NCBI RefSeq assembly: GCF_019972155.1
Contig: NZ_BOVL01000054.1
Span: 5,078-37,286, forward strand
Origin: Bradyrhizobium sp. RD5-C2
GTDB taxonomy: Bacteria; Pseudomonadota; Alphaproteobacteria; Rhizobiales; Xanthobacteraceae
Length of the DNA stretch: 32,209 nucleotides
Direction of reading: 5' to 3'
The position numbers and the translations under genes are program-made. Positions 17,922 to 25,245 of the stretch are shown one piece after another; the stretch's first letter is position 1; each line of letters starts with the position of its first letter. A model generated the notes under the pieces. It worked only from the letters and a program-made list of their open reading frames with translations. It was not told where the DNA came from and ran no database searches.

Positions 17922-18350
17922 ATGACGACGACCCATGGTTCGGCCAAATGGCAGGGTGGCATCAAGGACGGCAAGGGCGCGATCTCGACCAAGAGCGGCG
18001 CGCTCTCGGATTACCCCTATGGCTTCGCCAGCCGCTTCGAGGGCAAGCCCGGCTCGAATCCCGAAGAGCTGATCGGCGCGGCGCATGCCGCCTGCTTCAC
18101 GATGGCGCTGTCGTTGATCCTGGGCGAAGCCAAGCTGACGGCCGAGCACATGGAGACCAAAGCCGACGTGACCCTCGAGAAGGTCGCCGACGGCTTTGCC
18201 ATCACCGCCGTGCACCTGACGCTGTCGGCGAAGATCCCGGGCGCCGATAACGCAACGTTCCAGGAATTGGCGGGCAAGGCCAAAGCCGGATGCCCGGTGT
18301 CGAAGCTGCTCAACACCAAGATCACGCTCGACGCGTCGTTGCAGGGCTGA
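17922..18350 (+). CDS. OsmC family peroxiredoxin
   Basis: At 142 residues it has the length of OsmC, a dimeric thiol peroxidase that reduces organic hydroperoxides. Both redox cysteines are present, one in AHAACFTMALS (about residue 61) and one in AGCPVSKLLN (about 125), and PEELIGAAHAACF is the family core. The N-terminus (AKWQGGIKDGKG) is OsmC-like rather than Ohr-like. ACGGAG precedes ATG 17922 by about 7 bases. It follows the TetR gene and converges with pyk; the 53 bp between stop codons show no clear terminator. Confidence 0.9.
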   Translation: MTTTHGSAKWQGGIKDGKGAISTKSGALSDYPYGFASRFEGKPGSNPEELIGAAHAACFTMALSLILGEAKLTAEHMETKADVTLEKVADGFAITAVHLTLSAKIPGADNATFQELAGKAKAGCPVSKLLNTKITLDASLQG

Positions 18351-18403
18351 CGGTCTGGAGCGCGGCATTCGGGCCACGCCGATGCGCGGCCCAGCGCGGC
18401 GGG

Positions 18404-19840
18404 CTAAAGCTGCGCGTCGCCGTTCGGTCCGACCGAGGCGATGCGCAGCATGTTGGTGGTGCCGGGCGCGCGGAGCGGCACACCGGCGACGATGATGACG
18501 CGCTGGCCGGCCTTGGCAAACCCGTCCCGGAATGCGATCGAGCCGGCGCGTTCAACCATGTCGTCGAGATCGTGGGCATCCTCGGCAACCACGCAATGCA
18601 CGCCCCACACCACCGACAGCTTGCGGCCGGTCACGAGGTTCGGCGTGATCGCGACCACCGGCACCTTGGGGCGCTCGCGCGCCACCCGGATTGCGGTCGA
18701 GCCTGACGACGTCCAGCAGATGATCGCCGACAGATCGAGCGTCTCGGCGATCTGCCGCGCGGCGTCGGCAATGGCATCGCCCACCGTCGCCTCGGGATCG
18801 ACGCGCTGTGCGTTGATCACGCTGCGATAGGTCGGGTCGCGCTCCACCTCCTCGCCGATCCGGTTCATGGTCGAGACCGCTTCGACCGGGAATTTGCCGG
18901 CGGCGGATTCCGCCGACAGCATGATAGCGTCGGCGCCCTCGTAGACGGCGGTGGCGACGTCGGAGACCTCGGCGCGCGTCGGTACCGGTGACTGGATCAT
19001 CGATTCCAGCATCTGGGTCGCGACCACCACCGGCCGGCCGGCGCGGCGCGCCATCCGGATCATCTGCTTCTGCAGGCTCGGCACCCGCTCCAGCGGCAGC
19101 TCAACACCGAGATCGCCGCGGGCCACCATCAGTGCGTCCGCCACCTCGATGATGTCGGCGAGGCGGTCGATCGCCTGCGGTTTCTCGATCTTGGCCATCA
19201 CGGCGGCGCGGCCGCGGATCATCTTCTTGGCCTCGATCACGTCCTCGGCGCGCTGCACGAAGGACAGTGCGACCCAGTCGATCCCCTCCGGCAGCGCGGC
19301 TTCGAGATCGGCGCGGTCCTTTGGGGTCATCGCGGAGACCGGCAGATCGGTGTCGGGCAGGCTGACGCCCTTGCGGTCCGACATCTTGCCGCCGATCACG
19401 ACGCGCGTGACCGCGCGGTCGGGCGAGGTTTCCTCGGCGATCAGCCGCACCTTGCCGTCGTCGAGCAGCAGCGCGTGGCCGGGCCGGAGCGCGGCGAGGA
19501 TTTCCGGATGCGGAAGCTGGACGCGGCTGTTGTCGCCCGGCGTCTTGTCGGAATCCAGAATGAAGCTCTGGCCGTTCTTGAGCTGGGTCGACCCTTCCGC
19601 GAAGGCGCCGACCCGCAGCTTCGGCCCTTGCAGGTCGACCAGGATGCCGATCGGCCGACCGTAGCCCGATTCGACATTGCGGATGGTCTTGACCAGCTCC
19701 CGCATCTTGTCATGCGGGGTATGGCTCATGTTGATGCGGAATACGTCGGCACCCGCCTCGAACAGCTTGCGGATCATCGCGCTGTCTGAGGAGGCCGGGC
19801 CAAGCGTTGCGAGGATCTTGATTCGGCGCAGTCGTCTCAT
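18404..19840 (-). CDS. pyk: Pyruvate kinase
   Basis: This 478-residue glycolytic enzyme turns phosphoenolpyruvate and ADP into pyruvate and ATP. Clear signatures are TLGPASSD and RINMSH near the start, DLQGPKLRVG, DDGKVRL, the catalytic MAKIEKP, the metal-binding VARGDLGVELP, and ATQMLESM. The C-terminal allosteric domain is present. ATG 19840 (MRRLRRIKILATLGP) is the right start; the frame continues 59 codons upstream only because it overlaps the DUF1036 gene. Its ATG overlaps the stop of that gene by four bases (ATGA), implying coupled translation. Confidence 0.97.
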   Translation of the reverse strand: MRRLRRIKILATLGPASSDSAMIRKLFEAGADVFRINMSHTPHDKMRELVKTIRNVESGYGRPIGILVDLQGPKLRVGAFAEGSTQLKNGQSFILDSDKTPGDNSRVQLPHPEILAALRPGHALLLDDGKVRLIAEETSPDRAVTRVVIGGKMSDRKGVSLPDTDLPVSAMTPKDRADLEAALPEGIDWVALSFVQRAEDVIEAKKMIRGRAAVMAKIEKPQAIDRLADIIEVADALMVARGDLGVELPLERVPSLQKQMIRMARRAGRPVVVATQMLESMIQSPVPTRAEVSDVATAVYEGADAIMLSAESAAGKFPVEAVSTMNRIGEEVERDPTYRSVINAQRVDPEATVGDAIADAARQIAETLDLSAIICWTSSGSTAIRVARERPKVPVVAITPNLVTGRKLSVVWGVHCVVAEDAHDLDDMVERAGSIAFRDGFAKAGQRVIIVAGVPLRAPGTTNMLRIASVGPNGDAQL

Positions 19841-20445
19841 TGTTTGTTTCCGGGTGGTGCGGCTGGCGGCAGACCCGACGCGCCCGGAGGCGCTGCGCCC
19901 GGCGGCGGGTTGGGCAGGCCCGGCATCGCCCCGGGGCTTCCCGGGGCCACGCCGCCCGGCATTCCCGGTACTTTCTGCGGCTGTTGTTCGTTGGCTTCGG
20001 TCAGCTGGACGGTCCATGCACGCTGCTCGCCGGTGTCGACCTCGAAGAAGCCGGTGCGGTCAAAGCCCCGCGCCAGGCAATTCTCGGTCCCCTTGATGGT
20101 GAATTCCTTGTCGCGCGAGCACATGAAGGCCTGACCGGACCATTCGCCGCCGCGATCGTAGTCGAGAGCGTAGATGTAGTAGTAGCGCGCCACAAGATTG
20201 CCGCGCAGCAGGGTCTCGCAGGTCCGCGACGACACATTCCACCAGCCCTCCGTGGTCCAGCCCTCGGCATCCTTGTAGCCGAGCGCGATCCCGACCCGGC
20301 TCGAGGTGTTGTTGCAGAGCCGGAAATCGGCGGCCGCCGGGCTCGTCCACAGGCACGCCGCCACAAGCGCCAGCACCGGCAGGATGCAGGCCAGGATCAG
20401 GCGGATGGTGCGGGGAGCTGAGGCGAGAGAATCTATTGGGCTCAT
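19837..20445 (-). CDS. DUF1036 family exported protein
   Basis: A 202-residue protein with an N-terminal hydrophobic signal (about 14-40, cleavage probably after AAA) and a DUF1036 domain (about 40-150) with conserved cysteines in RLCNNTSSRVGIALGY, SSRTCE, FMCSRDK and NCLARGF. The last 40 residues are a Pro/Gly/Ala tail (repeats of PG and PPG). Function is unknown; the family is common next to pyk in alphaproteobacteria. Its stop overlaps the pyk start. A weak ribosome binding site precedes ATG 20445. It is divergent from the DUF1244 gene, 197 bp away. Confidence 0.88.
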   Translation of the reverse strand: MSPIDSLASAPRTIRLILACILPVLALVAACLWTSPAAADFRLCNNTSSRVGIALGYKDAEGWTTEGWWNVSSRTCETLLRGNLVARYYYIYALDYDRGGEWSGQAFMCSRDKEFTIKGTENCLARGFDRTGFFEVDTGEQRAWTVQLTEANEQQPQKVPGMPGGVAPGSPGAMPGLPNPPPGAAPPGASGLPPAAPPGNKQ

Positions 20446-20642
20446 GCGGCGAAGCTATATCAAATCATTGTCGATTTCGCGTGCCCGGCTGGCACTGTCA
20501 ACGGGCGGGCGCCCGTCCCCCACGCCGCGGGACCGTGGCCAGTGTGGCCGGCTAGGTCCGTATTGCGCGTCGATATGGCAAAATCTGTGACAATTCCCAC
20601 CTGATATCAATATGGTGAGCGCATCACACCGGGATCACGATC

Positions 20643-20945
20643 ATGAGTATTGACGACAAAACCAGAACAGAACTTGAGGCCGCGGTGTTCCGGCGCCTCG
20701 TCGATCATCTGCGCAACCGGACCGATGTGCAGAACATCGACCTGATGAACCTTGCCGGCTTCTGCCGCAATTGCCTGTCCAACTGGATGAAGGAAGAGGC
20801 TGACGCCAAGGGCCTTGCGGTGAGCAAGGACGAGAGCCGCGAGGCCGTCTACGGCATGCCCTATGAGGAGTGGAAGGCGAAGTATCAAGGCGGCGCGACG
20901 CCGGAGCAGCTCGCGGCGATGAAGAAGGCCCAAAGCGGGCACTAA
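20643..20945 (+). CDS. DUF1244 family protein
   Basis: This 100-residue protein matches DUF1244, small soluble helical proteins of unknown role. The central block NIDLMNLAGFCRNCLSNWM with two cysteines three residues apart, and MPYEEWKAKYQ near the end, are characteristic. It has no signal peptide. Nearby pyk/DUF1036 and gapR form a grouping often seen in alphaproteobacteria. A palindromic repeat follows the stop within 6 bp. Confidence 0.88.
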   Translation: MSIDDKTRTELEAAVFRRLVDHLRNRTDVQNIDLMNLAGFCRNCLSNWMKEEADAKGLAVSKDESREAVYGMPYEEWKAKYQGGATPEQLAAMKKAQSGH

Positions 20946-20950
20946 GCAAA

Positions 20951-21031
20951 CGTCATTTCGGGGCGATGCGACAGCATCGAACCCGGAATCTCGAGATTCC
21001 GGGTTCGTCCTTCGGACGCCCCGGAATGACG
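20951..21031. repeat. Palindromic intergenic repeat (81 bp)
   Basis: CGTCATTTCGGGGCG (20951-20965) and CGCCCCGGAATGACG (21017-21031) form nearly complementary ends. The centre is a self-complementary AACCCGGAATCTCGAGATTC-type palindrome (20980-21006). It is a third repeat family in this window, unlike those at 505 and 15066, and is known to me as a dispersed element in Bradyrhizobium-like genomes. Confidence 0.82.
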
Positions 21032-21186
21032 TTGTTCCATCCTCGTTTGCATCTCCTGTGGGCGCGCTGTGGATGAGCGCGATGTTTCCTTGACGGGACG
21101 TGCTCCAAAATCGAGGGTCGCCCGCAACAAGCGGTGCGCGTGGCGCGTATTCGCGCGACATTTCATTGCCATTTCAGGAGTACGCG

Positions 21187-21459
21187 ATGGCCACCACGTC
21201 TGCCGCCGTTCAGGATGAACCCGCAACGCGATTTGCCAAGGACCAGCTCAAATCCATCATCGAGCGCATCGAGCGGCTGGAAGAGGAAAAGAAGACCATC
21301 TCGGACGATATCCGCGACGTCTATGCCGAGGCCAAGGGCAACGGCTTCGACGTCAAGGCGCTGCGCACCATCGTGCGCCTGCGCAAGCAGGACGCCAACG
21401 AGCGCCAGGAGCAGGAAACCATCCTGGAGACCTATATGCAGGCGCTCGGGATGCTCTGA
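21187..21459 (+). CDS. gapR: GapR-type nucleoid-associated protein (DUF2312)
   Basis: At 90 residues it matches DUF2312 (UPF0335), the family of Caulobacter GapR, which binds AT-rich, overtwisted DNA ahead of replication and transcription. Visible: FAKDQLKSIIERIERLEEEK (about 17-36), a coiled-coil helix, then DIRDVYAEAKGNGFDVKALR with lysine/arginine DNA contacts and IVRLRKQD. ATG 21187 was chosen with CAGGAG upstream; the longer frame starting at 21100 has no GapR features. The position beside DUF1244 and pyk agrees with the usual alphaproteobacterial neighbourhood. Confidence 0.93.
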   Translation: MATTSAAVQDEPATRFAKDQLKSIIERIERLEEEKKTISDDIRDVYAEAKGNGFDVKALRTIVRLRKQDANERQEQETILETYMQALGML

Positions 21460-21590
21460 GGCGGCAGGCGGGCCGCTCTGGCGTCGTCAAGGGCCCGCCC
21501 GAGGTAACTCGCCCAATCCTCTCGGCGAGGCTTGGGTGATATCCCGGGATTTGCTAGACTGCCGGTGAGGTAACCGGGCAGAGCGTTCAG

Positions 21591-23354
21591 ATGGACGTGC
21601 CAGGACCAGAGCGTCGGCTCGCTGCGGTCCTCGCCGCCGACATGGTCGGCTTTAGCCGCCTGATGGAGGCTGACGAGACGGGCACCCTTGCGCGCCTCAA
21701 GACCCATCGGATCGAACTGATCGATCCGGCCATCACCAAGAATCGCGGCCGCATCATCAAGACCACCGGCGACGGCCTGCTGGTCGAATTCCACAGCGTC
21801 GTCGATGCGGTGCTGTGCGCGGCCGAGGTGCAGCGCCGGATGGCCAAGCGCAACACCGACGTCGCGCCGGCGCGGTGGATGCAGTTTCGCATCGGCATCA
21901 ATCTCGGCGATGTGATCGTCGACGGCGCCGACATCTTCGGCGACGGCGTCAATGTCGCGTCCCGGCTCGAGGTGCTGGCCGAACCCGGCGGCATCTGCAT
22001 TTCCGGCGCGGTCCGCGATCAGGTCGGCGATCGCCTGGAAGATCTGAGCTTCGAGGATCTCGGCGACCAGACCGTCAAGAACATCGCGCGCCCGATCCGG
22101 GTCTTCCGCATCCATCTCGAATCGAGCGCCAGATCAGCAACCGACCATCCGAGTGCGGCGGCCGCGCCTGTCGTCGCCAAAAAGCCTTCGATCGCCGTGT
22201 TGCCGCTCGTCAATATGAGCGGCGATCCCGAGCAGGAATTCTTCGCCGACGGTCTTACCGAGGATATCATCACCGAGCTGTCGCGGTTCCACGATCTGCT
22301 CGTGATCTCGCGCAACTCGACCTTCGTGTACAAGGGCAAGGCGGTGAAGGTGCAGGACGTCGCGAAGGAATTCGCGGTTGACTATGTGCTGGAGGGCAGC
22401 GTGCGCAAGGCAGGCGGCCGGATCCGCGTCACCGTGCAGCTGATCGATGCCGAGGCCGACCGGCACGTCTGGGCCGAACGCTACGACCGCGAGCTCGCCG
22501 ACATCTTCGCCATCCAGGACGAGATGACGCGCGCGATCGTGTCGACCTTGCCGGGCCGCGTCGAGGCCGCCGCCCATGACCGCGTCAAGCGCAAGCCGAC
22601 CGACAACATGGCGGCCTATGAGTGCGTGCTCGCCGCCAAGGTGCTGCATCATCGCTCGGCGCGCGACGACAATGCGGAAGCGCAGCGTTTGCTCGAGCGG
22701 GCCATCGTGCTCGATCCCAACTACGCTCATGCGCACGCCTGGCGGGCCTGCGTGCTCGGCCAGACCTGGGTCTACAGTTGGTGCGACGACCGCGACGCGA
22801 CCTTCGCGCAGGTGGCGGCCGAGCTCGAGATCGCGCTCAAGCTCGACGACAATGACAGCGACGTACACCGGATCCTCGCGGCGCTGAACCTCAACCGCGA
22901 CGACCACGACAAGGCCGCCTTCCACCAGGAGCGCGCGCTCGCGCTCAACCCCAACTACGATCTCGTCGTCGTGCAGCAGGGCGAGCTCCTGACCTGGCTC
23001 GGGCGGCCGGAGGAGGGCATCGACTGGATCAAGCGGGCGATGCGCCTCAATCCGTTCCATCCGGAGCGGTTCTGGAGTCATCTCGGCCGCGCCTGCTATT
23101 GCGCCGAGAAATACGCCGACGCCGCCGAGGCGTTCTCGCGGATCACGCGGCCCGATCATACCCATCACGCCTTCCTTGCCGCGACATTGGCGCAGATGGG
23201 CAATTCGGTGGCGGCCTCAGCCCATGCAGCCGAGGTGCTGAAGCGCGAGCCGGCCTTCTCGGTCGCCGGGCATTTGGCAACCCAGCACTACAAGCGCGAG
23301 CCCGACCGGGCGCGTTACGAGACCGGCCTGCTCAAGGCGGGGCTGCCGGCTTGA
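21591..23354 (+). CDS. Class III adenylate cyclase with TolB-like and TPR regions
   Basis: The 587-residue protein has an N-terminal class III cyclase domain (about 8-170). Metal aspartates are Asp17 (AADMVGF) and Asp61 (TTGDGLL). Lys57 and Asp114 (DIFGDG) fit adenine selectivity, and Asn121/Arg125 (NVASRL) are the transition-state pair, so it looks active. A segment of about 187-310 is a FlgO/TolB N-terminal-like domain (PSIAVLPLVNMSGDPEQEF, LEGSVRKAGGRIRVTVQL). TPR repeats run from about 340 to 560. There is no membrane helix, so it is probably cytoplasmic. This three-part layout is common and multicopy in Rhizobiales; its input signal is unknown. Confidence 0.92.
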   Translation: MDVPGPERRLAAVLAADMVGFSRLMEADETGTLARLKTHRIELIDPAITKNRGRIIKTTGDGLLVEFHSVVDAVLCAAEVQRRMAKRNTDVAPARWMQFRIGINLGDVIVDGADIFGDGVNVASRLEVLAEPGGICISGAVRDQVGDRLEDLSFEDLGDQTVKNIARPIRVFRIHLESSARSATDHPSAAAAPVVAKKPSIAVLPLVNMSGDPEQEFFADGLTEDIITELSRFHDLLVISRNSTFVYKGKAVKVQDVAKEFAVDYVLEGSVRKAGGRIRVTVQLIDAEADRHVWAERYDRELADIFAIQDEMTRAIVSTLPGRVEAAAHDRVKRKPTDNMAAYECVLAAKVLHHRSARDDNAEAQRLLERAIVLDPNYAHAHAWRACVLGQTWVYSWCDDRDATFAQVAAELEIALKLDDNDSDVHRILAALNLNRDDHDKAAFHQERALALNPNYDLVVVQQGELLTWLGRPEEGIDWIKRAMRLNPFHPERFWSHLGRACYCAEKYADAAEAFSRITRPDHTHHAFLAATLAQMGNSVAASAHAAEVLKREPAFSVAGHLATQHYKREPDRARYETGLLKAGLPA

Positions 23355-23386
23355 ACCGCTGATGAAGTGATGTTGTCGGCAGAAGC

Positions 23387-24982
23387 CTAGCGCAGCGAGG
23401 CGGTGCGCAGCACGAAGGATTGGGTGGTCAGGAGGGCGGTCGCCGAGCCGGAGAAGCGATCGCAGGTCATGCCCATCATCGGATCTTCTGAGAAGGTCAT
23501 GGCGACGGCGGCCTGCGGCTTCACGAAGTGCGCCCGCATCATGTTCATGTCGGTGTCGCCAAGCACCGTGGTCAGCATGCCGCTGCTCGCGCTCGGCGCC
23601 AGCATCACGACGCGCATCCAGATGTCGTTGCCCTTGGCGGCCGAGATCCGCGCCGACGTCGTGATCACGCCCTGGCTAGCGGTGCCCTTCGCAACGACGG
23701 TGTTGATTTCGGTGGCCGGCGCTGCCGTATTGCGCGCCGGGCGCACATTGCGCGGGATCGGCGCGGTCGCCGCGACGATATTGGCGCGATCGACCGGTGA
23801 GGATGCAGCCGGCGCATAAGCGAGCGCTTTGTTGAAGTTGTCCGTCGTGCTGGCGGTGGTCTGCGGATCGGAGCCGACGACCGCCTCACGCGCCTTCACC
23901 GCGGCGATCTGCGCCGCCGATGCCTGCTTCGGCGCCGCGGAGTCGTCACCCCAGAAACCGCGGGCATTGATGATGTCGGCGGGCGATTGCGGTGCTGTGT
24001 TCTCGGCGGTCTGCACCACCTGCACCGCCGGCTTCGCCTTCGGCATCGGGACGAACTGCGCGTCGGCGGCGGCGAGTTGGATGGCGGCGGCGAATTGCTG
24101 CGGCTTGGCGCGCGGCAGCGGAACGGGGTCGGCGGATTTGGCGGGCGCTGCGGCCGCAACCACGGTCGGGGCGGCGGGCTTGTCGTTCACGGCGGCCGCG
24201 CCTTCGTCTTCATCGTCGCCCGACTTGCCGCCACCGAACAGCTTCGCGAACAGGGTCGGCTTGCTGATGGTCGCAGCATCGTCGCCATTGCCGCGGCGCT
24301 CGATGTCGGCCTTGGCGAGTTCATAGCCCTTCAGCGGCGTGCCGTCGGTCGGGACATGGACGGTGCGGCCGTCCGGGAACACCCGGACCAGCTGCTCGCG
24401 GGTCATCCGAGGCCAGTGGCGAATGCCGCCGGTGTCGAGATGCACGAACGGTGAGCCCGAGGTCGGATAGAAGCCGACGCCGCCGCGCTGCAAGCGCAGA
24501 CCGGCGAAGCGGATCTGCTCCAGCGGCACGCCCGGAATGAAGAAGTCCATCGCATGCCCCAGCATGTGCTGGCTGTGGCGCGCAACGCCCGAGGAGCGGC
24601 GGCGGAGCATGGCGTTGGTGGCAGGGGCGCGATAGGCGGAGATGATCTGGATCGGCTGCTTGCCGCCGACGTCGCCGTACACTTCCCAGAGGATGTCGAA
24701 GAGGTGACGGTCCATCACCGTCTCATCCTGGGAGCGCCAGTCGCGCAGGAAGTGATTGAGCTGCTTCAGCGCGGCTTCATCGTAGCGGCCATCGCGCTTG
24801 AAGGTGACTGTGAGGTCTTCGCCGGAATGGGTGTGATGGAAGGAGAGGGTGCGGGTCTGGTTCAGCGCAGTCGCATCGTGCACCGAGCCGGCGCCCGCCA
24901 ACAGCAATAGCGCGCTCAGGCCGACGTGGTATCCGGCCTTAGGCAGCGACAGCGGTTTGTAGCGGCGTGCGAAAGCCAGCAC
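23387..24982 (-). CDS. MepK/YcbK-like peptidoglycan endopeptidase (DUF882, M15-type)
   Basis: A 531-residue exported protein: signal or anchor at about 10-40, DUF882 peptidase domain about 45-205, then a long Ala/Pro/Lys-rich, probably disordered tail to 531. Zinc ligands of the LAS/M15 fold are His139 and Asp146 (SQHMLGHAMD) and His181 (PFVHLDTGG); SAYRAPATNAML is also typical. E. coli MepK (YcbK) of this family cuts 3-3 crosslinks. Here the tail makes it about three times longer. The start is GTG 24982 with a weak ribosome binding site. The neighbouring L,D-transpeptidase gene makes such crosslinks, matching the ycbB-ycbK pairing in E. coli. Confidence 0.85.
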   Translation of the reverse strand: MLAFARRYKPLSLPKAGYHVGLSALLLLAGAGSVHDATALNQTRTLSFHHTHSGEDLTVTFKRDGRYDEAALKQLNHFLRDWRSQDETVMDRHLFDILWEVYGDVGGKQPIQIISAYRAPATNAMLRRRSSGVARHSQHMLGHAMDFFIPGVPLEQIRFAGLRLQRGGVGFYPTSGSPFVHLDTGGIRHWPRMTREQLVRVFPDGRTVHVPTDGTPLKGYELAKADIERRGNGDDAATISKPTLFAKLFGGGKSGDDEDEGAAAVNDKPAAPTVVAAAAPAKSADPVPLPRAKPQQFAAAIQLAAADAQFVPMPKAKPAVQVVQTAENTAPQSPADIINARGFWGDDSAAPKQASAAQIAAVKAREAVVGSDPQTTASTTDNFNKALAYAPAASSPVDRANIVAATAPIPRNVRPARNTAAPATEINTVVAKGTASQGVITTSARISAAKGNDIWMRVVMLAPSASSGMLTTVLGDTDMNMMRAHFVKPQAAVAMTFSEDPMMGMTCDRFSGSATALLTTQSFVLRTASLR

Positions 24983-25070
24983 TATGAGCCCACCCAGTCG
25001 ACGAGCGTTCGGTCGGCATCTTCGCAGACCCCCTGCGGAAGACGGTGAACGCTTTCTTAAAGCGGGAGGG

Positions 25071-25085
25071 TTAACCGAGGTTTAC
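25071..25085. promoter_or_regulatory. Near-perfect TTAA-N7-TTAC box upstream of MepK-like gene
   Basis: TTAA (25071-25074), seven bases, then TTAC (25082-25085): one base from the CtrA consensus. It is 89 bp upstream of the MepK-like GTG. Other TTAA copies lie close by (25057-25060, 25107-25110, 25167-25170), making this a cluster of TTAA half sites. Confidence 0.35.
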
Positions 25086-25174
25086 CGACCCGCCCCCAAG
25101 TTGGGCTTAACTAACTGGGGGAGTGTGGCAAAAGATAGCCCTGTTCCCCGGACCCACGGTAAATGGTTAACGTA

Positions 25175-25203
25175 AACGATCTCGCTTTTTGAGCGAGATC
25201 GTT
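25175..25203. terminator. Bidirectional hairpin after the L,D-transpeptidase gene
   Basis: AACGATCTCGCT (25175-25186) pairs perfectly with AGCGAGATCGTT (25192-25203) around a 5-base loop. It lies 43 bp beyond the stop of the L,D-transpeptidase gene. On the minus strand the stem is followed by TACGTTAACC, so the T tract is weak. It still suggests that the MepK-like gene is transcribed separately. Confidence 0.65.
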
Positions 25204-25245
25204 GATTTTGCTTCAAAATTTATCGTAATCGGGCCAAGAGGCAGA

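Noticed and set aside
18404..20017. 537-codon version of pyruvate kinase
   Set aside because: The extra 59 codons are the DUF1036 gene read in another frame; MRRLRR at 19840 is the family start.
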